Below are positions 43,547 through 52,350 of a DNA stretch of 64,000 bases, piece after piece. The stretch's first letter is position 1, and each line of letters opens with the position of its first letter. Source of the DNA: Roseiarcus sp963794655 (GTDB lineage: Bacteria > Pseudomonadota > Alphaproteobacteria > Rhizobiales > Beijerinckiaceae); contig CAWCEV010000008.1 of NCBI GenBank assembly GCA_963794655.1, positions 1,488,001 through 1,552,000 on the forward strand. The letters run 5' to 3'. A program made the position numbers and the translations under genes. Below the pieces are notes generated by a model, which saw only the letters and a program-made list of their open reading frames with translations, did not search any database and was not told the origin of the DNA.

Positions 43547-44707
43547 ATGGCGGCGCGTAATAAGTCGAAGAAGACAACAAAATCAAAGACAAAGAAAACA
43601 AGGCCCGCCTCGACCGCGAAACCGACCTCAAAGCGCGTTTCCAGAGTAGCGTCCTCGTCCACGGCCCGAAGTCGCGCAGGCAAGAGCAAGCCGGCCTCGA
43701 GCGCAAGGGCCGCACCGAAAACCATTCGAGCAAAGATGAAAGATACTGCAGCGAAACCTTCAAAACGAAAGCGCAAGAGCCCGGCAGCCGGCGCCCGCGG
43801 TTCTGCGAAGAGGTTGGCTAGAGCGGCTTCCTTCAAGAAGTCGGCGATGTCGAAGAGCTTGAGCAAAAGCGCGAAAAGCGCGACCGTCAAGGCAGCCATG
43901 GCGCGTGCGCGAGCGAAAGAGACGGAGGCGAAGTTGGCGCCTGAGAGGCGAGCCGTCGAGGATCGACCCGCACCCGAGAGAACCATTGCGGTCGCTGGGG
44001 CCCCGCTAAGCCTCGGTCAAGGTGTTCAGACTTCTGCGAGTTCGTCTGAATCCGCTCCGCCGCTACCCAAATTGGCTGCGCCACCGGCCAAGGGTCAAAA
44101 GGGGGTTGGATCAGAGGAAGCGGTTGCCAAATCGATGAGACCTACCGGTCAGCGCCAAGGATTCAAACTGAATGAGTTTGTTGTTTATCCAGCTCACGGC
44201 GTCGGTCAAATTGTTGCAATCGAAGAGCAAGAGGTTGCGGGTTTCAAGCTTGAGCTGTTCGTTATCAGCTTTTCAAAGGACAAGCTGACGCTGCGGGTTC
44301 CGACCTCCAAGGTCTCAGGGGTCGGGATGCGGAAGATATCCGATGCCGACACCGCAAGGCGCTCGCTCGAGGTTCTGACGGGGCGCGCGCGGGTGAAGCG
44401 CACCATGTGGTCGCGTCGGGCGCAGGAGTACGAAACCAAGATCAATTCCGGCGACATCAACGCGATCGCTGAGGTGGTGCGCGACCTTTACCGTTCGGAG
44501 GCGCAGCCGGAGCAGTCGTATTCGGAGCGGCAGCTTTATGAGGCGGCTCTCGACCGAATGGTGCGTGAGATCGCAGCGGTCCAAAAGTCGAATGAGATAG
44601 ACGCGTTGAAAGCAGTCGAGGCCCAGCTCCAGAAGGGTCAGAGCCGAGCCGTGAAGTCCGCCGCTGGGCCCCAGGGCGCTGGCAGCGAGATCGAACAAGC
44701 CGCCTGA
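43547..44707 (+). CDS. CarD/CdnL-family RNA polymerase-binding regulator with a long basic N-terminal tail
   Basis: Of 386 residues, about 215-375 form the CarD core: FKLNEFVVYPAHGVGQIVAIEEQE is the RNA-polymerase-interacting Tudor-like domain, and a helical DNA-contacting domain follows (RRSLEVLTGRARVKRTMWSRRAQEYETKI). CarD/CdnL stabilises promoter open complexes, notably at rRNA promoters. The first 120 residues are an extreme Lys/Ala/Ser/Arg run (MAARNKSKKTTKSKTKKTRP onward), like histone H1 or an HMGA-like tail. A Pro/Ala linker joins the two. The start at 43547 has GGAGAG upstream; the open frame begins 52 codons earlier. Confidence 0.9.
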   Translation: MAARNKSKKTTKSKTKKTRPASTAKPTSKRVSRVASSSTARSRAGKSKPASSARAAPKTIRAKMKDTAAKPSKRKRKSPAAGARGSAKRLARAASFKKSAMSKSLSKSAKSATVKAAMARARAKETEAKLAPERRAVEDRPAPERTIAVAGAPLSLGQGVQTSASSSESAPPLPKLAAPPAKGQKGVGSEEAVAKSMRPTGQRQGFKLNEFVVYPAHGVGQIVAIEEQEVAGFKLELFVISFSKDKLTLRVPTSKVSGVGMRKISDADTARRSLEVLTGRARVKRTMWSRRAQEYETKINSGDINAIAEVVRDLYRSEAQPEQSYSERQLYEAALDRMVREIAAVQKSNEIDALKAVEAQLQKGQSRAVKSAAGPQGAGSEIEQAA

Positions 44708-44973
44708 GAGGGTCGCGTCTCTGGCCTGAGGCGGGGTTTGGACGCTCAAGGGCGACAGGCTTCCAGGCCATGCTCGCCGGAGCAGATCGTTTGCTCCAGC
44801 AATGGCGCGCGGCCTTGCCGGCTCTATGATCAAGTGAATCGAACGTTGCGCTGGTCAACCATCGACTTGATGCCCCCGCTGCCTCCTGCCACAGACGCTG
44901 CCAGGTTCAGGCAACTGCGGATCCGAGGCATGACCTCCGTTCACTCCCAAAAGCCAATCATCGGTCGGATTCA

Positions 44974-45447
44974 ATGAGGGTTTATCCGACGGTCTCGCTA
45001 TGGATTTTGGTCGTGACCGCGCTCACCTTGTTTTGGGTGGCGCTGACGGATCTGCGGGAATTCAAGGTCCGAAACGAGCTGGTCGTGATCTTGGCCTGTC
45101 TCTACGTCCTCTACGCCCTCGTCTCGGGCGCCTGGGTTTACATGCAATGGAACTTCGCCTTTGCGCTGGTGATGCTTGCCGCCGGTCTATACGCCTATTC
45201 GGTTCAACACATTGGCGGGGGTGACCTTAAACTCCTGACGGTGGCCTTCCTTTGGACCGGGCCATGGCTCGCCACGCCGTTTGTCATTCTGCTTCTGGTA
45301 TTCACGTTACTATACTATCTCGCTGCAAGGTTCGGCTTTGCGGCGGCCAAGCGCACCTCCGCCGGACTACGGATTCCTCTAGCGCCGTCATTGGCCGGAG
45401 CGCTCATAGGGGTGTTTGCTTTGGGCCTTATCCGTCCCCACGGCTAA
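44974..45447 (+). CDS. cpaA: Prepilin peptidase (A24, TadV/CpaA)
   Basis: This 157-residue inner-membrane aspartyl protease processes Flp prepilin and TadE-type pseudopilins. The two catalytic aspartates lie in ALTDLREFKVRNELV and in the GGGDLKLLTVAF motif (GxGD). There are about five membrane segments and no methyltransferase domain, typical for TadV/CpaA. It is the first gene of the Tad locus, convergent with the pilin gene. Confidence 0.93.
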   Translation: MRVYPTVSLWILVVTALTLFWVALTDLREFKVRNELVVILACLYVLYALVSGAWVYMQWNFAFALVMLAAGLYAYSVQHIGGGDLKLLTVAFLWTGPWLATPFVILLLVFTLLYYLAARFGFAAAKRTSAGLRIPLAPSLAGALIGVFALGLIRPHG

Positions 45448-45453
45448 AGCTTC

Positions 45454-45490
45454 GTCGCCCTCGCCCTCTGCATCGGTCGATCAGGGCGAC
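45454..45490. terminator. Inverted repeat between cpaA and the pilin gene
   Basis: GTCGCCCT at 45454-45461 pairs perfectly with AGGGCGAC at 45483-45490, with a 21-base loop. The repeat lies between the convergent stops and overlaps the pilin stop codon. With no T run, it is only a possible bidirectional terminator. Confidence 0.35.
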
Positions 45491-45657
45491 AGGGCCTTAT
45501 CCAACGCAAGCCATTGCTTGGAAACCCAGGTTCCAACCAGACCGATCGTAGCAATGACCGCGATCAAGAGGATTCCAAGCAATACAGTGTATTCTATTAA
45601 AGCAGCGCCATTTTCATCCTTGAGAAACCTACCGAAAACCTTCAATGCTTTGGACAT
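45481..45657 (-). CDS. Flp/Fap-type pilin
   Basis: This 58-residue prepilin is the structural subunit of the Tad pilus. The leader MSKALKVFGRFLKDENG is cleaved before AALIEYTVLLGILLIAVIATIGLV, which holds the Glu+5/Tyr+6 pair of Flp pilins and the hydrophobic polymerisation helix. It is the only pilin gene in the locus and is transcribed against all other tad genes, so pilin amount can be set independently. A TTG two codons upstream is a less likely start. Confidence 0.93.
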   Translation of the reverse strand: MSKALKVFGRFLKDENGAALIEYTVLLGILLIAVIATIGLVGTWVSKQWLALDKALSP

Positions 45658-46186
45658 AGCCAAACCCGCTGACTTACAATCGGAACAAGTGGAGACGGTC
45701 CTACGCTGCGCGAACGCCGCTTACTGCCAACATCTTCCAATTATCTTTAGGTAAGGGGCTGGGTCAATACCCGGGCCACCGCAATCTTCTCGTCGTCGCG
45801 AGTAATCCACGGCTTGTCCGGGATTGATGCTCCGCGCGGAATAACACCGGGCAAGCCTGTTGTAAGACGCCTTGAACTACCGTAGCTGCTTGTGGCTTTA
45901 AATTGAATTCCGCAGGCCCTGATAGTTACATACTTATCCACAGAAAAGTACACTCTGTTTGAGCAACGGATCGACTTATGCTCTCGCAATAAAAATGCAG
46001 CGCTGGTTCGGATATTACCATACTAATTCTTTCTCGGCGTAAAACCGTATTTTGTCATGGCGTTGCAAAATTTGGCCATTGCGGGGCTCGTGCGTCCGAA
46101 CACGTTGACACACGGATGAAGATACGTAAAACGCTCAAGGAATAACTTTGGGAGCGAGATGTTCCTCTAAGGCAGGGGGCGCCAGA
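45658..46186. other. Divergent regulatory region of the Tad locus
   Basis: A gap of 529 bases lies between the pilin and cpaB starts. It is clearly AT-richer than the genes around it (especially 45890-46060) and should contain both promoters. TTGACA at 46105-46110 could be a -35 element for cpaB, though no convincing -10 sits 17 bases on. A frame of 80 codons on the minus strand (45747-45989) has no recognisable motif and is left out. Confidence 0.5.
45934..45942 (+). promoter_or_regulatory. Consensus DnaA box in the pilus promoter region
   Basis: TTATCCACA matches the E. coli DnaA box exactly. It is a single copy, 253 bases upstream of cpaB. An isolated nine-base match could be chance, though its place in an AT-rich promoter region is suggestive. 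Confidence 0.4.
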
Positions 46187-47101
46187 GTGACGGGCCGGAG
46201 CACAAATCTCGCGATCGTCCTGGTCGCGGTTATTCTTGGCGCCATCGCAGCTTTTCTTGCTCGAAGCTGGCTTCAGAGCCATTCCGGGCGTGCGGATGTT
46301 GATCAAACTGCTTCGATCGTCGTCGCTAATCGCGCGCTTGCTTTTGGAGTTCCTATCGCCTCTGAAGATGTCAAGGAAATCGCCTGGCCGACGAAATCGA
46401 GGCCGCAGGGCGCATTCAAAAACTTCGCCGAACTCACCCGGGACGGAAGACGCATCGTCACTTCACCCTTTGTCGGCGATGAGCCGATTATCGCTTCGAA
46501 ATTAAGCGCCCCGAACCAGAGGGCTTCGTTGTCCACGGTGATCGAGCGAGGCAAGCGGGCGGTGACCGTCGCCGTCGATGATGTCCGGGGCGTGGCCGGG
46601 TTCATTTTTCCTGGAGATTTCGTCGATGTCGTCCTGACGCGGACTAACAATAGCAACGGCCCGCAGGATTTCGCCGAAGTGATATTGCAGCACGTGAAGG
46701 TGCTCGCGATCGATCAAATGGCCGGCGAGCGTCAGGAACACCCGACGGTCGCCAAGGCAGTTACGGTTGAGGCGAGTCCCGACCAGGCATTGAGGATCCT
46801 GCTGGCGACCAACGTCGGCAAGCTATCGCTGATATTGCGGCAGCCAGCGGAAGTGGCGATGGCTCCCGACGCCAAGGTCACCGATCGCGACCTCTTCGGC
46901 GGCGAAGACCCGCCAGAGCCTGCGGTCGCAACAAGTCAGAGGCCGTCGCCGAGTGTTTCACAAGCATCCTACGTGCTTCCGCAGCCACCGCCAGAGATTC
47001 GCGCACCGCCGCCGCCTCCGAGCGAACCGGCGACTCGAAAGATCACCGTGGTGAGATCCGTCAAGAGCGAACAATACGAAGTGCCACGGGAGTCGAGATG
47101 A
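46187..47101 (+). CDS. cpaB: Flp pilus assembly protein CpaB/RcpC
   Basis: This 304-residue protein has one N-terminal membrane anchor (LAIVLVAVILGAIAAFLARSWL) and a periplasmic SAF domain (VVANRALAFGVPIASEDVKEIAWP) followed by the RcpC domain (VIERGKRAVTVAVDDVRGVAGFIFPGD). The proline-rich tail (PPPEIRAPPPPPSEP) is a likely envelope spacer. It works with the secretin. The start is a GTG with a GGGGG ribosome site 7 bases upstream. The stop overlaps cpaC by 4 bases. Confidence 0.92.
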   Translation: MTGRSTNLAIVLVAVILGAIAAFLARSWLQSHSGRADVDQTASIVVANRALAFGVPIASEDVKEIAWPTKSRPQGAFKNFAELTRDGRRIVTSPFVGDEPIIASKLSAPNQRASLSTVIERGKRAVTVAVDDVRGVAGFIFPGDFVDVVLTRTNNSNGPQDFAEVILQHVKVLAIDQMAGERQEHPTVAKAVTVEASPDQALRILLATNVGKLSLILRQPAEVAMAPDAKVTDRDLFGGEDPPEPAVATSQRPSPSVSQASYVLPQPPPEIRAPPPPPSEPATRKITVVRSVKSEQYEVPRESR

Positions 47102-48645
47102 CAGATACCCGCGTGTCTGGACACCAGCGGAAATCCTCAAGCGCGGCGTGGATCGCGCCGAGGCGCCCGGGCGGCTATGGTTGGGCCGGGAACTTCCGGG
47201 CCATGGGCGCGGCCGCCGTCGGCGCGGGCTTGTTATGGATGGTAAGTCCTGCCCTTGCGGAGAAAGCCGGTCCCTGCCACGCGATAAAACAGCAGGTGAG
47301 CGAGATCAAAGTGACGCTCTACAAGTCGCGGACGCTTTGTTTTTCGGGTCCGTTCTCGACGGCGGTCATTGGCGCGCCCGAAATCGCGGATGTTCTGCCG
47401 ATCACGGAATCGATGCTCTACGTCCAGGGAAAAAAGGTCGGCGCGACGAACATATCCGTATTTGACCAGCAGCGGCGCCTGGTGTCGGTCATCGACCTGG
47501 AGATAGCGCCGGATACCAGTTCGCTGCAAACCAAGATCGCGGCCTCAACCGGCGGCAGGGACATCAACGTCACCAGCGCGAACGGACAGGTCGTTCTCAG
47601 CGGCGAGGCTACGGACGCCGTCGCGGCCGCTCGAGCGGTGGAAGTCGCGAAAGGACTCTCGCAAGACGCGCCGGTCATCGACGCAATGAAGGTGGCGCCT
47701 TCGCAGCAAGTGATGCTGAAAGTGCGCATTCTCGAAGTTGACCGCGACGCCGGGCGCGACCTTGGCATCAACTGGTTCGGCAAAACCCACAACATCGGCT
47801 TTGCGACCGGCCTGGGCGGGGCGCCGACGACAGCCGCAAACAACAGCGGGGTCTTTCCTGGGTCGGGCTCGACAGAGTCCTCTTTCGGAGTTCTGCTGGC
47901 CAATGTCGTCAATACGCATGGCGTCAGCATCAATCTTTTGCTTTCTGCGCTCGAGGAAAAAGGTCTCGTCAGGAGTTTGGCCGAGCCCGATCTCGTCGCA
48001 CTGTCGGGGGAGAAGGCGACCTTCCTCGCCGGCGGTGAAATTCCCATTCCGGTCGTGGAGGGCACGAATGCGACGAACGGCACGCTTGGGGTGGGGGTCA
48101 ACTACACGCCGAATGTCTCGATCGAATGGAAGCAGTATGGCGTGGGTCTGGATTTCACTCCCACCGTGCTCAACAATGGCATAATCAACCTGCAGCTGAA
48201 CCCGTCGGTGACCGAGGTCAACACCGCCAACAGCCTCAATATCAACGGCACTACGGTTCCATCCCTGACCGAGCGCAGGGCGCACACCGCCGTCGAATTG
48301 CGGGACGGGCAAAGCTTCGCTATCGCCGGTCTGCTCCAAGCGCAGTCTTCCAACACCATCAACCAACTGCCCTGGGTCGGCAACCTGCCGATCCTTGGCG
48401 CGCTTTTTCGCTCCACCGACTTCCAGAAGAATCAGACGGATCTGGTCATCATTGTCTCACCGCATCTCGTGAGGCCCGTTCGCCCGAACCAGCACCTCGC
48501 GACCCCGTTCGACTCGACGCTTCAGGCCAATGACATCGACCTATTCTTGATGGGCGATACCGAGCGCCAGAAGAGATATACCGATTACGTGACCAGCGGC
48601 GGAGGCCTCCAGGGACCGTACGGCCACATCCTCGGCGCTCAATGA
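47098..48645 (+). CDS. cpaC: Tad secretin CpaC/RcpA
   Basis: This is a 515-residue outer-membrane secretin for the Tad pilus. A long N-terminal signal region (hydrophobic at 38-55) is followed by the pilus-assembly N domain (KSRTLCFSGPFSTAVIGAPEIADVLP), a BON-like segment (INVTSANGQVVLSGEATD) and the secretin domain (LLLSALEEKGLVRSLAEPDLVALSGEKATFLAGGEIPIP through TERRAHTAVELRDGQSFAIAGLL and LPILGALFRS). It is translationally coupled to cpaB and to the following lipoprotein gene by ATGA overlaps. Confidence 0.95.
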   Translation: MTDTRVSGHQRKSSSAAWIAPRRPGGYGWAGNFRAMGAAAVGAGLLWMVSPALAEKAGPCHAIKQQVSEIKVTLYKSRTLCFSGPFSTAVIGAPEIADVLPITESMLYVQGKKVGATNISVFDQQRRLVSVIDLEIAPDTSSLQTKIAASTGGRDINVTSANGQVVLSGEATDAVAAARAVEVAKGLSQDAPVIDAMKVAPSQQVMLKVRILEVDRDAGRDLGINWFGKTHNIGFATGLGGAPTTAANNSGVFPGSGSTESSFGVLLANVVNTHGVSINLLLSALEEKGLVRSLAEPDLVALSGEKATFLAGGEIPIPVVEGTNATNGTLGVGVNYTPNVSIEWKQYGVGLDFTPTVLNNGIINLQLNPSVTEVNTANSLNINGTTVPSLTERRAHTAVELRDGQSFAIAGLLQAQSSNTINQLPWVGNLPILGALFRSTDFQKNQTDLVIIVSPHLVRPVRPNQHLATPFDSTLQANDIDLFLMGDTERQKRYTDYVTSGGGLQGPYGHILGAQ

Positions 48646-49085
48646 CGACGATGTGGATTGTATCGACCACGCCGAAGAGAGTTGAGCGCCGGTTCATCCG
48701 CGGCGGACTCGCGATTGTCGGCCTCAGCGTGCCAATCGCGCTTTCCGGCTGTGCTTCGACCCAAGCCTTCGACGCTCCCTTCGCCGACTATCAGCAGCGG
48801 AGCATCATGGTGGCCACAACTGGCGGCGATTCCATGGCGGCGAATACAGCGCTTCAGACGGCGACGCCGTGGCCGCGATACGCAAACGATACCAACATCC
48901 CTGCGGACGGCGCGAAGATGGCCAATGTCATCAAGCGCTATGAAAGCGGCGCGGGCGATGGCGGCGCGCAGTCGCCGCCTGGATACGGCGGGCCCGGCGG
49001 AACGAGTGGACTGAACGGAATGAATGGGGCGCCGACGGGCCCAGGAATTGCGAGCGCTCCATCCGCTTCATCGCCACCGCAATGA
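48642..49085 (+). CDS. Tad-locus lipoprotein of unknown function
   Basis: This 147-residue protein has a lipoprotein signal (IVGLSVPIALSGCAS, lipidation at the Cys of LSGC). The segment GDSMAANTALQTATPWPRYANDTNI resembles a small protein found between cpaC and TadE genes in other alphaproteobacteria. The tail is Gly/Pro/Ser-rich. It occupies the place of CpaD, which is otherwise not found in this locus. It overlaps both neighbours by 4 bases, so it is part of the pilus operon. Confidence 0.75.
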   Translation: MTTMWIVSTTPKRVERRFIRGGLAIVGLSVPIALSGCASTQAFDAPFADYQQRSIMVATTGGDSMAANTALQTATPWPRYANDTNIPADGAKMANVIKRYESGAGDGGAQSPPGYGGPGGTSGLNGMNGAPTGPGIASAPSASSPPQ

Positions 49086-49636
49086 CCAGGACGAGGGTTC
49101 GATGGATGGCGCCGCCGCGCCTGCTTGCCAGGCTGAAATTGCTTTGGAAAGACAACGATGGATCTGCGCTCGTCGAGGCGACGATCGTCACTCCAATGCT
49201 GGTTGTGCTCTTTCTCGGCGTGTTCGAGTTCTCCTGGTTTTTTTACAATCAGCAGCTTGTCGTCGCGGGTCTGCGCGACGCCGCGCGCTACATGACCCGA
49301 ATCGAACTCACCGACGGAAACAGCAATCCGTGCGCCCAGAAGGATCTGAACGGAGTCCTCTATACGGCGGACGCGGCGAACATTGCGACCACCGCCCAGC
49401 CCGCGGCCGGGGGCGACGCGCGAGTCAGCGGCTGGAAGGCGGCCGACGTCACGATCACCTGCCTTCCGAGCGCCGCTCTGGACAACGACCGCTACGCTGA
49501 CGGCTCGGCGAGCATGACAATCATCGATGTCGCGACCAGCTTCGCCGATCCGTCGCTTGGGCTGTTCTCGACTCTCGGTCTGAAGACGCCTCTGCTGTCT
49601 TTTTCCCATCAAGAGCGGTTCCTGGGCCCGGGTTGA
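49082..49636 (+). CDS. TadE-like pseudopilin
   Basis: This 184-residue protein has the TadE-type N-terminus: a basic leader, then DGSALVEATIVTPMLVVLFLGVFEFSWFF, a processing site for the prepilin peptidase with the conserved Glu. The C-terminal domain has two cysteines (NPCAQKD and ITCLPS), probably a periplasmic disulfide. Minor pilins of this kind are needed for Flp pilus assembly. The start overlaps the lipoprotein stop by 4 bases. Confidence 0.88.
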   Translation: MTRTRVRWMAPPRLLARLKLLWKDNDGSALVEATIVTPMLVVLFLGVFEFSWFFYNQQLVVAGLRDAARYMTRIELTDGNSNPCAQKDLNGVLYTADAANIATTAQPAAGGDARVSGWKAADVTITCLPSAALDNDRYADGSASMTIIDVATSFADPSLGLFSTLGLKTPLLSFSHQERFLGPG

Positions 49637-50307
49637 TGAGCATGCGCTCGTTCATCGCGCAACTGATTCAAGACGAGGACGGCGGTCCGCTGGTCGAAGT
49701 CGCGATCATCCTTCCGATCCTGATCACATTTCTTTTCGGGGGCGTCGATTTCATGAATGCTCTCTACCAGTGGAACGCCGCAGCCAAGGCGGCCGAGATC
49801 GGCGCGCGCATCGCGGCGGTGTCCGATCCGGTGGCGTCGGGGCTCAATTCCATTCCGGATAATGTGTTGAATTCGAGCGTCGCGTCGGGAAGTCCAATGC
49901 CGGATTTCATCGTCTCCTGCGATGGCGGCGCGGCGGCTTGTGTTTGCGTGAGCGGCGCTTGTGACGGCCTAGGTTCGTATTCGGCGGCGGCGATGGGACT
50001 TATCGTCTACGGGCGAGCGGGGAAGGAGACATGCATGCCTCCGGCCTCGAAATATTTCGCCGGGATGTGCAACATCTTTCCGCCGATCGCCCAGCAATAC
50101 GTCACGGTAATTTACTCGCAGACGGGCCTTGGTTACGCCGGACGCAGCGCTGGACCTGTTCCGACGATTACGGTTTCGCTGAACGCCGCCTCGTCCAAGA
50201 CCAAGCTGCCGTTCAGGTTCTTCTTTCTGCCGTTTGCCTCAATCGGCATCCCACAGGTGACAACAACGATAACGGGCGAAGCCTTGTCTGCTTCCGCGGC
50301 CAATTAG
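49636..50307 (+). CDS. Second TadE/TadF-like pseudopilin
   Basis: This 223-residue protein begins MSMRSFIAQLIQDEDGGPLVEVAIILPILITFLFGGVDFMNALYQ, the same leader, conserved Glu and hydrophobic helix plan as the preceding gene. Its periplasmic part has five cysteines clustered at about 95-115 and 140 (SCDGGAAACVCVSGACDG and ETCMPP, MCNIF), suggesting a disulfide-knotted domain. It overlaps the first TadE stop by one base. Confidence 0.87.
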   Translation: MSMRSFIAQLIQDEDGGPLVEVAIILPILITFLFGGVDFMNALYQWNAAAKAAEIGARIAAVSDPVASGLNSIPDNVLNSSVASGSPMPDFIVSCDGGAAACVCVSGACDGLGSYSAAAMGLIVYGRAGKETCMPPASKYFAGMCNIFPPIAQQYVTVIYSQTGLGYAGRSAGPVPTITVSLNAASSKTKLPFRFFFLPFASIGIPQVTTTITGEALSASAAN

Positions 50308-50335
50308 CGCTATTCGGAAGAGGCGTGCTGTCCAG

Positions 50336-52186
50336 ATGGCGGACTGCAACCGGATTCTTGGCCTGCGCCTAGCGCGGCGCGTGTACGCGTTGTGGGGCGA
50401 CACGAGTGGTTTGATGGCGCCCTATGTCGCTGTCATGCTGCCGGTTCTGGTCGGCTTCGCCCTTCTCGCCCTCGACGCCTCGCGCCGCATGAGCCTGCAG
50501 ACGCAGATGCAGGCAGCCGCCGACAGCCTCGCGCTCGCCGGCGCTCGCGAACTCAATAAGGGGACGGACGCGGAAGCGCGGGCGATCTCGGCAATGGCGA
50601 ACGCCTATGCATCGACGAAATCGGCCAACACGGTGGTCGGCCTCGGATCATCGCCGATGCTGACCTACACCTATGTTTTCTATTCGAGTCTTTCCGAGGC
50701 GAGCGAGGGGATCGGCGGGGCCCCGGCGACGGGGGATTCCGATGCGAAATTCGTGGCTGTCAAAGTCACTCCGCAGACCTGGTCGACCATTCTTCCGGCA
50801 ACATTCTTGGCCAATGTTCCAACCAGCGCGTTTGCGGTCGGCGCAGACGCGGTCGCCGGTTTTGCGGGAACGACTGTCTGTTCGGTCGCGCCCGTGTTCG
50901 TCTGCAATCCCTATGAAGCGAACTCGGGGTCGATGACCGATGCGCAGGCGACGTCGGCTCTCCAGTCGGCGCTCAGTGAACCGGCGATTTTGCGGCGCCA
51001 GTTCAAGCTCAATCGAAACGGCGTCGGCCCCGGCCACTTCGGTTTGCTGAACACCGCGGACGGTTGCAAGGACACCGCTTGCATGGCCGCCAACATCGCA
51101 GCCGTGAGCGGCGCCTGTTACAGTGACGCCGGCGTCAGCCTCGCGATCGGCGCCACGAACGCCGTCGAGCAATATTTGGACGCCCGGTTTGACATCTATG
51201 ACCAGGACCCGCCGCTCTCCGTTTCCGGCGCCGACGCGCCGGCGGTCAATGTGCGAAAGGGATACCTCCCAGGACATAAGGCCGATGCGGTCGACTGGTG
51301 CAGCGCCGTCCCGGCCAGCGCCACGAGCGAATATTACACCTACCCATCGGACAGAACCGTTGGCGCCGTCACTCAGAGCTCACCCGTCCTGACCGACGTC
51401 GAGAGCACAACCGGCGTCGCGAGCGGCGAGCCGATCGTCGACGCCGCGGGCTACATTGCGAGCGCATCGGACAATCCCGCCACAGTGTCCGGTTCCAGCG
51501 GCTCGACGATCACGCTCGCTGGTCGGGCGAGCGGAACCGAAACAGGAGACGGGCTGATAGTCGAATGGACGACCAGCGGATTGCCGGAGGACGTCTCGTT
51601 TCCGAATCTTGGAGGCGCCGAGGGCAATGGCCGGTGGGACTGCGCGAACTATTGGGCTATCAATCATCCGCACGGGCCGCCGCCCGCGGCTGTAGGGACC
51701 GCGCTTGGCGGCGTGTGCGGAGTTCCAGAGCAGACAACGGTAAGCCGGTACCAAGTCTACCGATATGAAATCGAGATGGGAGCAGGCGCGGGGGGCGTCG
51801 CGGACTGGTCGGGACGAAACGGCTGGTCGAGCAACGGTCAGCCCGACCTGCAAGGCGCCACGACTCCGCCGGGTGAGTTCCAGACCGAGAGCGGCGCCCC
51901 GTTTTGCGCCCGAGCGAGCGGCGTCGCTGGCGTCGATACCACGACAGGAGGCGTCGATCGCCGAAATCTGATTGCGCCAATCATCAATTGCCTTGCTCAA
52001 ACCGCTCTCGGGAATATTACCGAAGCCGGCGTGTCGTCGAAGACGCCGGTAGCGGCATTTGGCAAGTTTTTCATGACCCAGCCCTACAGCGCGTTGAAGG
52101 ATGGCAATATTTATGGAGAGATCACAGGGTTGGTGAGTGCGGCCGATAACGTCAAAATCTTCAATCTCGTGCAGCTCTACCGTTAG
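50336..52186 (+). CDS. TadG-like pilus assembly protein
   Basis: This 616-residue protein has an N-terminal TadG-type anchor (GLMAPYVAVMLPVLVGFALLALDASRRM, then QMQAAADSLALAGARELNKG). A large periplasmic domain rich in Gly, Ser, Thr and Ala follows, with scattered cysteines. No von Willebrand A metal site was recognised, although some TadG proteins have one. It starts 28 bases after the second pseudopilin. It probably organises or anchors the pilus in the envelope. Confidence 0.87.
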   Translation: MADCNRILGLRLARRVYALWGDTSGLMAPYVAVMLPVLVGFALLALDASRRMSLQTQMQAAADSLALAGARELNKGTDAEARAISAMANAYASTKSANTVVGLGSSPMLTYTYVFYSSLSEASEGIGGAPATGDSDAKFVAVKVTPQTWSTILPATFLANVPTSAFAVGADAVAGFAGTTVCSVAPVFVCNPYEANSGSMTDAQATSALQSALSEPAILRRQFKLNRNGVGPGHFGLLNTADGCKDTACMAANIAAVSGACYSDAGVSLAIGATNAVEQYLDARFDIYDQDPPLSVSGADAPAVNVRKGYLPGHKADAVDWCSAVPASATSEYYTYPSDRTVGAVTQSSPVLTDVESTTGVASGEPIVDAAGYIASASDNPATVSGSSGSTITLAGRASGTETGDGLIVEWTTSGLPEDVSFPNLGGAEGNGRWDCANYWAINHPHGPPPAAVGTALGGVCGVPEQTTVSRYQVYRYEIEMGAGAGGVADWSGRNGWSSNGQPDLQGATTPPGEFQTESGAPFCARASGVAGVDTTTGGVDRRNLIAPIINCLAQTALGNITEAGVSSKTPVAAFGKFFMTQPYSALKDGNIYGEITGLVSAADNVKIFNLVQLYR

Positions 52187-52350
52187 CTGAAGTTGGTCGG
52201 AGAAGCTCATGCCTGACACGGTCGGCCGAGAAGGAGGCGGTTCAAACATCCCAGAATCCCGGGCTTTTTTCCGCGCGGGCCCCTTGGTAAGGATTGTACA
52301 ATTCGTTGTTTCGTCATCGGGCAAGGCGCTCAATTTTCAGCGGTGAGACG

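Noticed and set aside
44708..44973. 266-base gap before cpaA as a possible small RNA or short gene
   Set aside because: A 79-codon frame is present, but it has no motif or ribosome site, and no strong hairpin with a T tract was seen.
45747..45989. 80-codon minus-strand frame in the Tad promoter region
   Set aside because: No ribosome site or recognisable motif, and it lies in AT-rich sequence better explained as a promoter region.
52187..52350. T-rich stretch near 52265 as an intrinsic terminator after TadG
   Set aside because: The Ts are not preceded by a matching stem; CCCGGG is only self-complementary.
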